Assembly (NCBI GenBank): GCA_014377665.1
Contig: JACMPF010000079.1
Coordinates: 1-53,009, forward strand
DNA from: Pedobacter sp.
GTDB taxonomy: Bacteria > Bacteroidota > Bacteroidia > Sphingobacteriales > Sphingobacteriaceae
DNA: 53,009 bases
Direction: 5' to 3'
The notes beneath the pieces are model-generated. The model saw only the letters and a program-made list of their open reading frames with translations, had not been told where the DNA came from and did not search any database. Shown here in pieces: positions 1 to 8,078 of this stretch. Each line of letters starts with the position of its first letter. Position 1 is the first letter of the stretch. Position numbers and translations under genes: made by a program.

Positions 1-1
1 A

Positions 2-88
2 GGCAAAAGATTAAGGTTCAGTAGCGCGGGCGCTTTCGTGCTTCAACACAATAATGGCCACTCAAAATTAATTTCGAAAATCATATAG
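2..88 (+). CDS. 3' end of a CDS that begins before the window (partial)
   Basis: The frame starting at base 2 is open for 28 codons and ends at TAG (86-88), 49 bases before the methyltransferase start. The readable end (GKRLRFSSAGAFVLQHN...) looks like coding sequence and lies on the same strand as the polysaccharide genes that follow, so it is probably the C-terminus of another gene of that cluster. Too little is present to name a family. It could also be chance, since 28 open codons is not significant alone. Confidence 0.4.
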   Translation, partial: GKRLRFSSAGAFVLQHNNGHSKLISKII

Positions 89-137
89 GACTATTTAAAA
101 TTCTAATTGTCTTGTATGCAGTAATCGGGATTAATAG

Positions 138-938
138 ATGTTTAATAACTTGTTTTCAAAGCGCAAAAATAATACTTCAGGTTGGTTCGGGAATTATTCC
201 TCCTGGGCTACAGTAAATGCTGTGGCTGTGGGTTACGATGCAGATATCATTCTAAATATAACCAAAGAGGCCATTTTAAAAGTGAAAAATGGCGAGGCAG
301 TTTATGAGCGTGATTCCGTTATTTTTGAGGAAAAACATTGCCCATATGCTCTTTTAGCATACTTACAATTGAGCGCTGCCCTCAAAAAAACCGCTATTCA
401 TGTAATGGACTTTGGTGGCTCACTTGGAAGCACCTATTACCAAATTAGGGAATACCTTACCAAAGAAGTTTGTGCAAGTTGGAATGTAATAGAACAAGCA
501 CATTACGTAACCTGTGGAAAGGAATTTTTTGAAGATGAAGTCCTTAAATTTTACCCAACTATTGAAGAATGCAGAGCAGCAAAAAAGATAAGTCTCGTGA
601 TACTTTCAAGCGTTATCCAATATTTGGAGAAGCCTCATGAGTTTTTAAAGCAACTGGTAAACCATGGTTTTGATTTCCTGATTTTTGATAGAACGGCTTT
701 TAATAATAAGGCCGACGATAGGTTAACACTACAAGTTGTGCCTGCTAATATATATCCTGCATCTTACCCATCTTGGTTTTTTAATCAAGAATTTTTCCTA
801 AGTCATTTTTCACAGCACTATAAGATAGTTGCTGAGTTCCCTTCCTATGTGGAAGGCGAGCAAATAATGAAGATTGATAACAAGCCCGCTGGCAGTGATA
901 AAGGTTTTTATCTAATAAATAAGTCATTCCATGCTTAA
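138..938 (+). CDS. putative methyltransferase, TIGR04325 type
   Basis: A 266-residue protein that I recognise as the TIGR04325 class of putative methyltransferases, usually found in surface-polysaccharide clusters. The N-terminus carries the family-typical W-x-G-x-Y-x-x-W segment (residues 16-23), and a glycine-rich loop, VMDFGGSLGSTYYQ (about residues 89-102), fits a Rossmann-type SAM-binding motif. No signal peptide or membrane segment is seen, so it should be cytoplasmic. Its last codons overlap the next gene by 8 bases, which implies co-translation. The substrate is unknown; methylation of a glycan or a sugar precursor is inferred from context only. Confidence 0.75.
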   Translation: MFNNLFSKRKNNTSGWFGNYSSWATVNAVAVGYDADIILNITKEAILKVKNGEAVYERDSVIFEEKHCPYALLAYLQLSAALKKTAIHVMDFGGSLGSTYYQIREYLTKEVCASWNVIEQAHYVTCGKEFFEDEVLKFYPTIEECRAAKKISLVILSSVIQYLEKPHEFLKQLVNHGFDFLIFDRTAFNNKADDRLTLQVVPANIYPASYPSWFFNQEFFLSHFSQHYKIVAEFPSYVEGEQIMKIDNKPAGSDKGFYLINKSFHA

Positions 939-1938
939 TTTCTGCACCTTATTTAACACTACCTATCTATCACGAGGCCTAGCAATGTACCGGTCATTAG
1001 AAAAGTATTCCGCTGATTTCCATTTGTACATCGTTGCATTTGATGACCACTGCTTTGATCTTTTAACCAGGCTTGGTTTGGAGAGCGCAACGATCATAAG
1101 CCTGAAACAGTTTGAAAATGAAAGACTGCTAAAGATTAAAAATGACAGAACTGACGGCGAGTATTGCTGGACATGCGCTTCATTTAGCATAAAATACTGT
1201 ATAGAAACATTCAATCTTGACCATTGCACTTACGTAGATGCAGATCTTTTATTCTTTAAAGATCCATCAATTTTACTAGAGGAGATGGGAGAGAAATCAG
1301 TCTTAATCACCGAACACCGCTTTTCTCCCCGTTATATGCAAGCTGTAAGTAATGGGAAATATTGTGTTCAGTTTATGACATTTAGAAATACCTGGGGGGG
1401 TATGGAAGTGCTTAACTGGTGGGTTGATGCCTGTATCACATGGTGTTTTAACCGCATCGAAGATGGTAAATTTGGAGATCAAAGATACCTTGACGATTGG
1501 ACTACCAGATTTAGTACTGTCCACGTGCTGCAACATCTGGGGGGTGGCGTTGCCCCCTGGAATGTTCAGCAATACGACTTCAAGACAGAAGGGACAAAGG
1601 TTTTGGGCAGAGAAACCGCTACCAATGAGAGATTTAATCTGGTATTCTATCATTACCACGGTTTTCACTATACAAAAAACGATGCTTATAGCTTGTCTAA
1701 CGAAACGTATCAGCTTGAAAGAAATCATGTAAGGCACATTTATCGCGCTTATGGCACAGCTCTATCCGAAGCAGAAAAAATAATTAATGCTTATAACAAA
1801 GAGATTGTTTCTCACGAAGTAACAGACGATATCAGCTGGATTAAGAAAGTGCCAGGTAGGTCATTGCTATTCTTCCTTCGTGGTTATTATAAAAATATTT
1901 ATAAAAAAAATGCATTAGAATATGGCTTCCTTAGTTAA
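931..1938 (+). CDS. glycosyltransferase, GT-A fold, GT8-like
   Basis: A 335-residue protein opening with a nucleotide-diphospho-sugar transferase pattern (FNTTYLSRGLAMYRSL, residues 8-23) and carrying a D-x-D metal/nucleotide-sugar motif in YVDADLLFF (D103, D105). This is the GT-A arrangement of GT8-like and related transferases. There is no signal peptide; the basic, hydrophobic C-terminus (LLFFLRGYYKNIYKK) may associate with the membrane. The start overlaps the upstream methyltransferase by 8 bases and the end overlaps the next gene by 17 bases, so the cluster is tightly coupled. It probably adds one sugar to a lipid-linked O-antigen or capsule repeat. Donor and acceptor are not predictable. 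A run of seven G at 1394-1400 lies inside the gene. Confidence 0.8.
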   Translation: MLNFCTLFNTTYLSRGLAMYRSLEKYSADFHLYIVAFDDHCFDLLTRLGLESATIISLKQFENERLLKIKNDRTDGEYCWTCASFSIKYCIETFNLDHCTYVDADLLFFKDPSILLEEMGEKSVLITEHRFSPRYMQAVSNGKYCVQFMTFRNTWGGMEVLNWWVDACITWCFNRIEDGKFGDQRYLDDWTTRFSTVHVLQHLGGGVAPWNVQQYDFKTEGTKVLGRETATNERFNLVFYHYHGFHYTKNDAYSLSNETYQLERNHVRHIYRAYGTALSEAEKIINAYNKEIVSHEVTDDISWIKKVPGRSLLFFLRGYYKNIYKKNALEYGFLS

Positions 1939-2302
1939 TTTAAAAACGTTTACCGACAAAAGAGGAAACCTTACAGTGATTGAAAGGGTGGTGCCTTTTG
2001 ACATCAAAAGGATTTTTTACATCTACGGTGTTGATGATTCAGAGCGAGGTGGCCACAGGCACTATGAAACAAGACAAGCTGCTATTTGTATCCGTGGAAA
2101 TTGTACGATTTACAATGATAATGGCATGGAAGAATCATCAGTTTTGTTAGATAGTCCGGATAAATGTCTGATCATTGAGCCGGAAGACTGGCACACTATG
2201 CATAGTTTCAGCGATGATGCAATTTTAATGGTACTTGCTTCAGAGTATTTTGAAGCGGCAGATTACATTCATACTCCTTATCAAATTAAGTGTGCGATAT
2301 GA
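1922..2302 (+). CDS. FdtA/QdtA-like dTDP-4-keto-6-deoxyhexose 3,4-ketoisomerase (cupin)
   Basis: A compact 126-residue single cupin. Known FdtA/QdtA enzymes convert dTDP-4-keto-6-deoxyglucose to the 3-keto isomer, the step before 3-amino-sugar formation. The sequence has the family's opening (F-x-D-x-R-G-x-L, residues 10-17), the R-I-F-Y-I-Y-G-V strand, and the active-site stretch RGGHRHYE (residues 42-49) followed by a strand holding C-I-R-G. The start overlaps the glycosyltransferase end by 17 bases and the stop overlaps the aminotransferase start as ATGA. Pairing with the next gene matches FdtA-FdtB/QdtA-QdtB order. Fuc3N-type and Qui3N-type products cannot be told apart here. It is not fused to an acyltransferase as in WxcM proteins. 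Confidence 0.8.
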   Translation: MASLVNLKTFTDKRGNLTVIERVVPFDIKRIFYIYGVDDSERGGHRHYETRQAAICIRGNCTIYNDNGMEESSVLLDSPDKCLIIEPEDWHTMHSFSDDAILMVLASEYFEAADYIHTPYQIKCAI

Positions 2303-3381
2303 TTGAGTACGAAAACTTGTTTTTATTGAACGAGCCTTTTATGGAAAGCTATAAAGAGAGTTTCTCTGATAGTTTGAACAAGGGTTGGTTTATATTAGGA
2401 AACAAGGTAAGTACATTTGAAACTGAGTTTGCTACCTATTGTGGCAGTAAATACGGTGCGGGATTAGCATCCGGATTGGATGCATTGGTACTTGCGCTGA
2501 AATATTTTGAATTTCCTGAAGGATCGGAAGTTATCGTTCCTTCCAATACCTATATCGCTACAATCTTGGCGATTTATAATAACGGTCTCGTTCCAGTTTT
2601 GGTAGAGCCAGATATACATACCTACAATATAGATCCGCAAAGGATAGAGGAAAAGATTACATCTCGTACAAAAGCTATCATGGTGGTGCATTTATATGGG
2701 AAAGCATGTGAAATGCACGCGATTATGGATCTTGCCGGCAGATACAAGCTTAAGGTAATTGAGGATTGCGCCCAGTCTCATGGATCAAGTTATAAAGGTA
2801 AGAAAACGGGTACCTTTGGTGATTTTGGTGCCTTTAGTTTTTACCCCACTAAAAACCTCGGGGCTCTGGGAGATGGAGGAGCATTGCTATCGAACGATTT
2901 TGATGCCATCACTAAAATAAAGGCCTTGCGTAACTACGGTTGCCATGAAAAGTACTACAACAACTACATTGGGATAAACTCTAGATTAGATGAAATACAA
3001 GCAGGGTTTTTGTCAGTTAAACTGACACACCTGGATGAAATTAATTTCCATAAGAAGAAACTCGCGAAATTATATCAAGAGGGTTTGAAGTCTGATTTCA
3101 TTCTGCCGGCTTTAAATGAAGATTTTGATGATGTTTTTCATATTTATGCAGTTAGACATCCGAAGAGGGATAAGTTAAGGGAGCATTTGCTTGCTAATAA
3201 CATTCGTACGGAAATACATTATCCAGTTCCACCGCACCAACAGAATGCTTTAAAGACCAGGCTTAAAGGAGCCTTCCCGATCTCAGAACTAATACACCAA
3301 ACAACTATAAGTTTACCCATTTCGTTCTACCACACTACACCACAGGTAGAGGAAGTGATAGAAGTAATGAACGCCTTTTGA
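2299..3381 (+). CDS. DegT/DnrJ/EryC1/StrS sugar aminotransferase (FdtB/QdtB-like)
   Basis: A 360-residue PLP-dependent aminotransferase of the DegT/StrS family, which adds an amino group to a keto-sugar nucleotide. Visible hallmarks are GLASGLDALVLAL (about 55-67), the PLP-contacting EDCAQSHG (residues 155-162), and the Schiff-base lysine in FYPTKNLGALGDGGA (K185). Length is normal. The ATG at 2299 overlaps the upstream stop (ATGA); a GTG at 2290 is possible but less likely. With the upstream ketoisomerase it should make dTDP-3-amino-3,6-dideoxyhexose, with glutamate as the usual amino donor. The stop codon lies in the loop of a hairpin (3365-3394) that probably ends the polysaccharide operon. 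Confidence 0.88.
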   Translation: MIEYENLFLLNEPFMESYKESFSDSLNKGWFILGNKVSTFETEFATYCGSKYGAGLASGLDALVLALKYFEFPEGSEVIVPSNTYIATILAIYNNGLVPVLVEPDIHTYNIDPQRIEEKITSRTKAIMVVHLYGKACEMHAIMDLAGRYKLKVIEDCAQSHGSSYKGKKTGTFGDFGAFSFYPTKNLGALGDGGALLSNDFDAITKIKALRNYGCHEKYYNNYIGINSRLDEIQAGFLSVKLTHLDEINFHKKKLAKLYQEGLKSDFILPALNEDFDDVFHIYAVRHPKRDKLREHLLANNIRTEIHYPVPPHQQNALKTRLKGAFPISELIHQTTISLPISFYHTTPQVEEVIEVMNAF

Positions 3382-3394
3382 CAGGCGTTCATTA
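3365..3394 (+). terminator. hairpin at the end of the polysaccharide operon
   Basis: TAATGAACGCC (3365-3375) pairs perfectly over 11 bases with GGCGTTCATTA (3384-3394). The 8-base loop contains the TGA stop codon of the aminotransferase gene (3379-3381). No clean T-run follows directly, so this may be a weak or Rho-assisted terminator, or a 3'-end stabilising hairpin. Confidence 0.55.
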
Positions 3395-3405
3395 TCTATC
3401 AAAAA

Positions 3406-3436
3406 TTAGTATTTTTGCCCTTAGGTAAAATACTAA
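3406..3436. promoter_or_regulatory. 10-bp inverted repeat overlapping a -7 promoter element
   Basis: TTAGTATTTT (3406-3415) is repeated inverted as AAAATACTAA (3427-3436), ending just before the lipoprotein start codon at 3438. A Bacteroidota -7 consensus match, TATTTTTG (3410-3417), lies inside the left arm, so transcription would start near 3423, within the loop. Only the right arm would then be transcribed, so the repeat fits an operator better than an RNA hairpin. No regulator can be assigned. Confidence 0.45.
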
Positions 3437-3437
3437 A

Positions 3438-3911
3438 ATGAAACATAGTAATACTAAGGGATTTGTGAGGCTAATTATAGCAGTTATGCTATGCTTTTTG
3501 GGAGCCTGTAAGAAGGAATTAAGCACAGAATCGGCCAAAATAAAACCGCCTGTTCGAACATATATAGTTACCGCACGTGCGGATAAAAAAGGCACTAATA
3601 GCAACTCTGCAGGATCTGCAGTGCTTAGGGGCAATTATGATGAAGAGACAAAGGTGCTGAGCTATAGCATCGATTATATTGATATCGAACCTCAGGTTAT
3701 GACTTTGAGGTACGGTTCGAAAGGTTCGGTAGGAACTTTTGTTAGAGAACTTTATAATATCCAAAATGGAAAACTATCTGTAGTCAGGGGAGGATTTGAA
3801 CTAACGCCCTTGCAGGAGAGAAACTTTTTAAAGGGACTTTGGTTTGTAACTGTAAACACAGCGACAATGTCACCAGAGATCTCTGGCGTGCTTACTTACA
3901 AACAACAATAG
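3438..3911 (+). CDS. CHRD-like lipoprotein
   Basis: A 157-residue predicted lipoprotein: positively charged start, hydrophobic stretch, then lipobox FLGAC with C24. The mature part has features of a small CHRD-type beta domain, such as GSAVLRGNYDEETKVLSYSI (about 60-79) and a C-terminal strand with P-E-I-S-G-V-L. Known CHRD domains are poorly understood extracellular modules. It probably sits in the periplasm or outer membrane. It is read just before the ECF sigma gene (9-base gap), so it may be part of the same surface-signalling locus, though its expression is likely driven from the operator-like promoter at 3406-3436. The CHRD assignment is from pattern only. Confidence 0.65.
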   Translation: MKHSNTKGFVRLIIAVMLCFLGACKKELSTESAKIKPPVRTYIVTARADKKGTNSNSAGSAVLRGNYDEETKVLSYSIDYIDIEPQVMTLRYGSKGSVGTFVRELYNIQNGKLSVVRGGFELTPLQERNFLKGLWFVTVNTATMSPEISGVLTYKQQ

Positions 3912-3920
3912 GTTGGGCAC

Positions 3921-4535
3921 ATGAAGAATCAGGTATCAGAAGTTACAGAAGAAGATCTTGATATTATCGACGCTTTAAAAACGCGGGATAGGAGGAGATT
4001 TGAGGTGTTTTATAAAAAATTTTACAGGCCGTTATTTACTGTTGCCTACAGATATGTTAGGCATACGCAGACAGCCGAAGAAATAGTGCATGATGTATTT
4101 ATTAATATTTGGAATAAGTCGGATCAATTGAATATTCAAAGCTCCATGAAAAGCTACCTGTTCAGGTCTATTGTAAATTCTTCCTTGAACTACATCAAGA
4201 AAGAGAAAACACAGATGGAAAAGCAATCCGCATACAGGATCGTGCATGAACAGGGTTTGGAAATTGGGGAGAGCGAAGCCACCGAAGCGGAAGAGATTTT
4301 ATTAAAGGGACTAGAAGATGCGCTTGCACAATTGCCGGAGAAATGCAAGCAGGTAATGTACTTGAGTCGCTTCGGAAAATTAAAACAACAGGAAATTGCC
4401 GATCAACTGGAGATTTCTATTAAAACTGTGAAAAATCACTTAACCTATGGATTCAAAAAGTTAAGGGAGCATTTGGAAAAACATCAGCAGCTTACGATTT
4501 GGGTAATGTTGCTATTAAAATTTATAACGCCTTAA
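3921..4535 (+). CDS. RNA polymerase ECF sigma-70 factor
   Basis: A 204-residue ECF sigma factor of the FecI/RpoE type common in Bacteroidota. Region 2 covers about residues 24-90, including RPLFTVAYRYVRHTQTAEEI and VHDVFINIW. Region 4 covers about 133-188, with LPEKCKQVMYLSRFGKLKQQ and a helix-turn-helix around QEIADQLEISIKTVKNHL. The protein ends in a hydrophobic tail (LTIWVMLLLKFITP), which may hold it at the membrane or its anti-sigma partner. It lies 10 bases before the fecR gene. By analogy with FecI-FecR-FecA, it should be freed when the downstream TonB receptor binds its substrate, and then transcribe the receptor locus. Confidence 0.93.
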   Translation: MKNQVSEVTEEDLDIIDALKTRDRRRFEVFYKKFYRPLFTVAYRYVRHTQTAEEIVHDVFINIWNKSDQLNIQSSMKSYLFRSIVNSSLNYIKKEKTQMEKQSAYRIVHEQGLEIGESEATEAEEILLKGLEDALAQLPEKCKQVMYLSRFGKLKQQEIADQLEISIKTVKNHLTYGFKKLREHLEKHQQLTIWVMLLLKFITP

Positions 4536-4545
4536 TCTCAAAAAA

Positions 4546-5541
4546 ATGGCACATCAAAATAATGAGGAGTTGATTTACGAGCTGATCATAGAAGATCTGG
4601 AAGAAACAATTGCTGTTCAGGATAAAATGATTCTGCAACAATGGAGAACGGCTGATGCCGCAAATGAACGCACTTATCTAGAGTTTTTAAATGTTCAAGC
4701 GAGTATTGATAAACTTTATGGGGCAAATGGCAATGCTGATGCTTCCTGGGAAGTGCTTGACAAAAAACTTTCGATACCAGAAAACCCCAACTTTAAGATC
4801 AGGGCTAAAAAACTCAATATTGGATTTTATCTGCGGATTGCAGCGGTGCTATTATTGGTTTCATCATTGGGTTATTATTTTATGGCTCAAGGAAAGTACG
4901 CCGTAATAAGCACTTCAGAGACTGCTAATGTAACCCGTATCGTATTGCCTGATGAAACTATTGTAAACCTAAACGCGGGAACTAAAATTAGATACAACAA
5001 GGAAAACTTCTTGTCCGACAGAGATTTAGAGGTGTTGAACGGGGAGGTGTTTATTCAGGTTGTAAAACATGCAGGGGGACAATTCAAAGTTATTGCTGGT
5101 GATGTCGAGGCAGAGGATATAGGTACTAGTTTCAATGTTGAAAATCAAAATGGCAACGTTTCTGTAACAGTTGAGGAAGGCAAAGTAGCGCTGAAGCATG
5201 AAGGAACAAATCAAAAATTGCTGCTTAGTGCAGGGAAAATGGGGACTTTTAACCCGAGTACTAAACGGCTGGTGTTAACAGACAATTCTGATTTAAATTA
5301 TAAATCCTGGTTAGATAAACGTTTTAACTTCGATGGTATGGTGCTTTCCAAAGTAGCATCTCAGTTGGAGGAAGTTTATCAAGTGCCAGTAGTTGTTAGG
5401 GGAAATTTATTAAATAATAGAAAATTTACTGTGGCCAAACTTCATTATCAAACAATTGATAGTGCATTAGCTGTTATTTCTGCATCTTTGCAGTGTAAAA
5501 TAACCAGGGAAAAAGGCACTTATGTTCTATCGGATAATTAA
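4546..5541 (+). CDS. FecR-type anti-sigma factor with DUF4974
   Basis: A 331-residue inner-membrane anti-sigma regulator. The cytoplasmic N-terminal part (about 1-85) would bind the sigma factor encoded upstream. One transmembrane helix follows (FYLRIAAVLLLVSSLGYYFM, about 93-112). The periplasmic FecR domain (about 125-220) contains the typical LPDETIVNLNAGTKIRY and DIGTSFNV stretches. A C-terminal DUF4974 module (about 262-330) contains KRFNFDGMVLSKVASQLEEVY. Its last 20 bases overlap the start of the TonB-receptor gene, so sigma, anti-sigma and receptor are translated as one unit. It transmits a signal from the receptor's N-terminal STN domain. Confidence 0.92.
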   Translation: MAHQNNEELIYELIIEDLEETIAVQDKMILQQWRTADAANERTYLEFLNVQASIDKLYGANGNADASWEVLDKKLSIPENPNFKIRAKKLNIGFYLRIAAVLLLVSSLGYYFMAQGKYAVISTSETANVTRIVLPDETIVNLNAGTKIRYNKENFLSDRDLEVLNGEVFIQVVKHAGGQFKVIAGDVEAEDIGTSFNVENQNGNVSVTVEEGKVALKHEGTNQKLLLSAGKMGTFNPSTKRLVLTDNSDLNYKSWLDKRFNFDGMVLSKVASQLEEVYQVPVVVRGNLLNNRKFTVAKLHYQTIDSALAVISASLQCKITREKGTYVLSDN

Positions 5542-8077
5542 ACGAGTTGGTTTTTTAATTACTCTACTATTATTCTTCTGTATCACGAATCTTTATGCGC
5601 AAGTTAAAGATCCTTTAAAGCACAAAGTGACCATCCAGATTGCATCTGATTCATTAATCAGAACGATTTTCAATTTGGGACAACACACGGGGTTCAATTT
5701 TGCTTTTGATCCCGATGAGCTGCGAAATAAAAAATCGGCATCAGGTTATTTTGTCCAGACTCCACTCGAAACGATTTTAACTAAAGTACTTTTCGGGACA
5801 GGGCTAGGATTCTCGTTTGTCGGAAATGATATTGTGATTGCGCCAAACCGTGTGCAGCAACGTACGATAAGTGGTCGGATTAGAGATCGTGAAAATGGAG
5901 AGGAACTAATTGGCGCGACCGTTCAGATTCAAGAACTACGTGCAGGGGTGGCGACCAATCAATATGGCTTTTATTCCCTTTCTGTTCCTGAGGGTGATTA
6001 TAATATGTTTATTTCATATGCGGGTTATCAAACACAGCAACTAAAATTGCGCTTGATTGATGATGTGCTTAAGGATGTTGAATTGCATCCTCAAGATAAT
6101 AAACTTGAAGAAGTGGTGATCAGTAAATCGACTAAGACACCCAATCCTATTTTGATGAATGAGCAGAATTTTAGTATCAAACAGTTAAGACGTGCTCCCT
6201 ACTATTTGGGTGAAACGGATGTGCTGAAAAGGCTACAAATGCAAAACGGAATCAAAGCCATAACAGAAGGCAGTTCCGGTCTCTTTATTCGTGGTGGTAA
6301 TGCGGATCAAAATCTGATATTACTTGATGAAGCGATCATTTACAATCCTTCTCATTTATATGGACTGGTTTCAGTATTTAACTCTGATGCGGTAAACAAC
6401 GTACAGTTGTACAGAGATTATATGCCTGCTAATTATGGAGGTCGGCTCTCGTCTGTTATCGTAAACCGGATGACAGAAGGAAATAGCAAGGAATACCATG
6501 TAAGCGGTGGCATCAATCTGATGTCTGCCAGAATTTCAGCGGAAGGTCCTTTGGTGAAAGACAAAGGGTCTTTTTTGGTCGCTTACCGCCGAAGTCTTTT
6601 AGATGTTTTCCAAAATAAGTTCAAGCTGTTCAATCCACGGTCAGTGTACTCTGATTTGAATGCCAAAGCAAATTATAAGATAGATATAAACAACAGTTTG
6701 TTTTACTCTGTCTATTACGGTAAGGATCACCTGTTATCTGAAGAATCTTTCTCCAACGATTGGGGTAATGTTACTTCAACATTACGTTGGAACCACTTGG
6801 TAAATTCGAGTATTTTCTTGAACGTCTCTGCGATCTACAGCAACTACAGTAACCTGTTGGATTTGAACGCTGACACCCTGTCTCAAAAAAGCCAATGGAG
6901 CACTGCGGTAAAAGACTTAACTGTTAAAGCCGATTATACCTATTATCGTACGCCTACTAATCAGATAAAATTTGGTGCAGCTGTAATCTACCATCGTTTT
7001 ATGCCTGGTGAATCTTACCGACTGCAAGAATTGGAGTATAACATCCCAAGGGACAAGTCGGTCGAATCCGCACTTTATTTTACACAGCAGTTAAATTTAA
7101 GCAGCGTTTTTGAGCTGAACTATGGACTACGACTAGGGGGATTCTATAACCTACAAGAGCGGCGAAACGTCTATGACAACGAAGGCAACCTGATTAAGGC
7201 CGAGGAAACTTCGGTCTTTGTAAATCCTGAGCCACGTTTCAATATAAGTTATTTGCCTGCCGATAACCAGCGAATTTTCTTAAGCTATAATTTGAACTAT
7301 CAGTATCTGCAGTTAGTCCAGAATAGTACCCTTGCTTTTTCTTCTCTGGAACCTTGGGTACCGGCTTCTAAAAAAAATAAGCCACAACGATCCAATCACC
7401 TATCCCTAGGTTACCGTTTTGCGCCACGGGAATATATCTTCTCTGCAAGCGGTTATATTAAAAGATTAGAAAATCAACCAGAGTTACTTGGACATGCACA
7501 AATTATACGTAATCCAATTGTAAAGAGCCAGATCAGGTCCGGGTCGTCTGATGCCTATGGATTGGAATTCGAAATTAACAAGACAGAGGGGAAATTGTCG
7601 GGAACTCTTGCCTATAGTTATTCGCGTGTGTATAGAAAGATCCAGGATATAAATTTTGGGAATCGGTTCGTTGCAAGCTATGATATTCCTCATGAGCTGA
7701 AGCTTACCGCCGATTATCAACTTAACGAGAAACTCTCTTTTCAAAGCTTTTTCATATACTCCACAGGCAGGCCCCTTACGCTGCCGGTGGGTTATTATCA
7801 ACATGACGGGTTGAAGGTCCCGATTTTCGAAGGCAGGAATACAAGCCGCTTTCCTGATTTTAGTAGGGTAGACGTATCTGCAAAGTACAAATTTCAAACT
7901 CGCGTTTCAGGCAAACGCTCTCTTGAACATACTGTTTCTGTAGGAATTTATAATGTATATAATCAAAAAAACCCGTTATATTACCATTTAAATTCATCGT
8001 CATTTGAACAAAGCAAGACAGCTATCGAGTATGGCTTTGGTTTTTATCCATGGATCGCTTATAGTTTTAAAATTTAA
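5522..8077 (+). CDS. TonB-dependent receptor with STN and carboxypeptidase-regulatory domains
   Basis: An 851-residue outer-membrane receptor. In order: a signal peptide ending ITNLYAQ (about 1-27); an STN signalling domain (about 35-90); a CarboxypepD_reg-like domain (about 117-195, GRIRDRENGEELIGATVQI); a TonB plug (about 205-320, with LLDEAIIYNPSHLYGLVSVF); and a beta-barrel ending in an aromatic C-terminus (WIAYSFKI). The STN domain links it to the FecR protein, with which its gene overlaps by 20 bases. It is shorter than typical SusC (about 1000 residues), and there is no susD next to it; instead a DUF4249 lipoprotein follows at once. This is the TonB-receptor/DUF4249 pairing. The substrate is unknown. 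Confidence 0.92.
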   Translation: MFYRIIKRVGFLITLLLFFCITNLYAQVKDPLKHKVTIQIASDSLIRTIFNLGQHTGFNFAFDPDELRNKKSASGYFVQTPLETILTKVLFGTGLGFSFVGNDIVIAPNRVQQRTISGRIRDRENGEELIGATVQIQELRAGVATNQYGFYSLSVPEGDYNMFISYAGYQTQQLKLRLIDDVLKDVELHPQDNKLEEVVISKSTKTPNPILMNEQNFSIKQLRRAPYYLGETDVLKRLQMQNGIKAITEGSSGLFIRGGNADQNLILLDEAIIYNPSHLYGLVSVFNSDAVNNVQLYRDYMPANYGGRLSSVIVNRMTEGNSKEYHVSGGINLMSARISAEGPLVKDKGSFLVAYRRSLLDVFQNKFKLFNPRSVYSDLNAKANYKIDINNSLFYSVYYGKDHLLSEESFSNDWGNVTSTLRWNHLVNSSIFLNVSAIYSNYSNLLDLNADTLSQKSQWSTAVKDLTVKADYTYYRTPTNQIKFGAAVIYHRFMPGESYRLQELEYNIPRDKSVESALYFTQQLNLSSVFELNYGLRLGGFYNLQERRNVYDNEGNLIKAEETSVFVNPEPRFNISYLPADNQRIFLSYNLNYQYLQLVQNSTLAFSSLEPWVPASKKNKPQRSNHLSLGYRFAPREYIFSASGYIKRLENQPELLGHAQIIRNPIVKSQIRSGSSDAYGLEFEINKTEGKLSGTLAYSYSRVYRKIQDINFGNRFVASYDIPHELKLTADYQLNEKLSFQSFFIYSTGRPLTLPVGYYQHDGLKVPIFEGRNTSRFPDFSRVDVSAKYKFQTRVSGKRSLEHTVSVGIYNVYNQKNPLYYHLNSSSFEQSKTAIEYGFGFYPWIAYSFKI

Positions 8078-8078
8078 G

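Noticed and set aside
1394-1400. A run of seven G in the glycosyltransferase gene as a phase-variation tract
   Set aside because: Seven bases is short for slipped-strand switching, and it encodes an ordinary W-G-G. It could be revisited if reads show length variation.
1303-1737. A 144-codon open frame opposite the glycosyltransferase gene
   Set aside because: It is contained in a well-supported gene on the other strand and shows no recognisable features.
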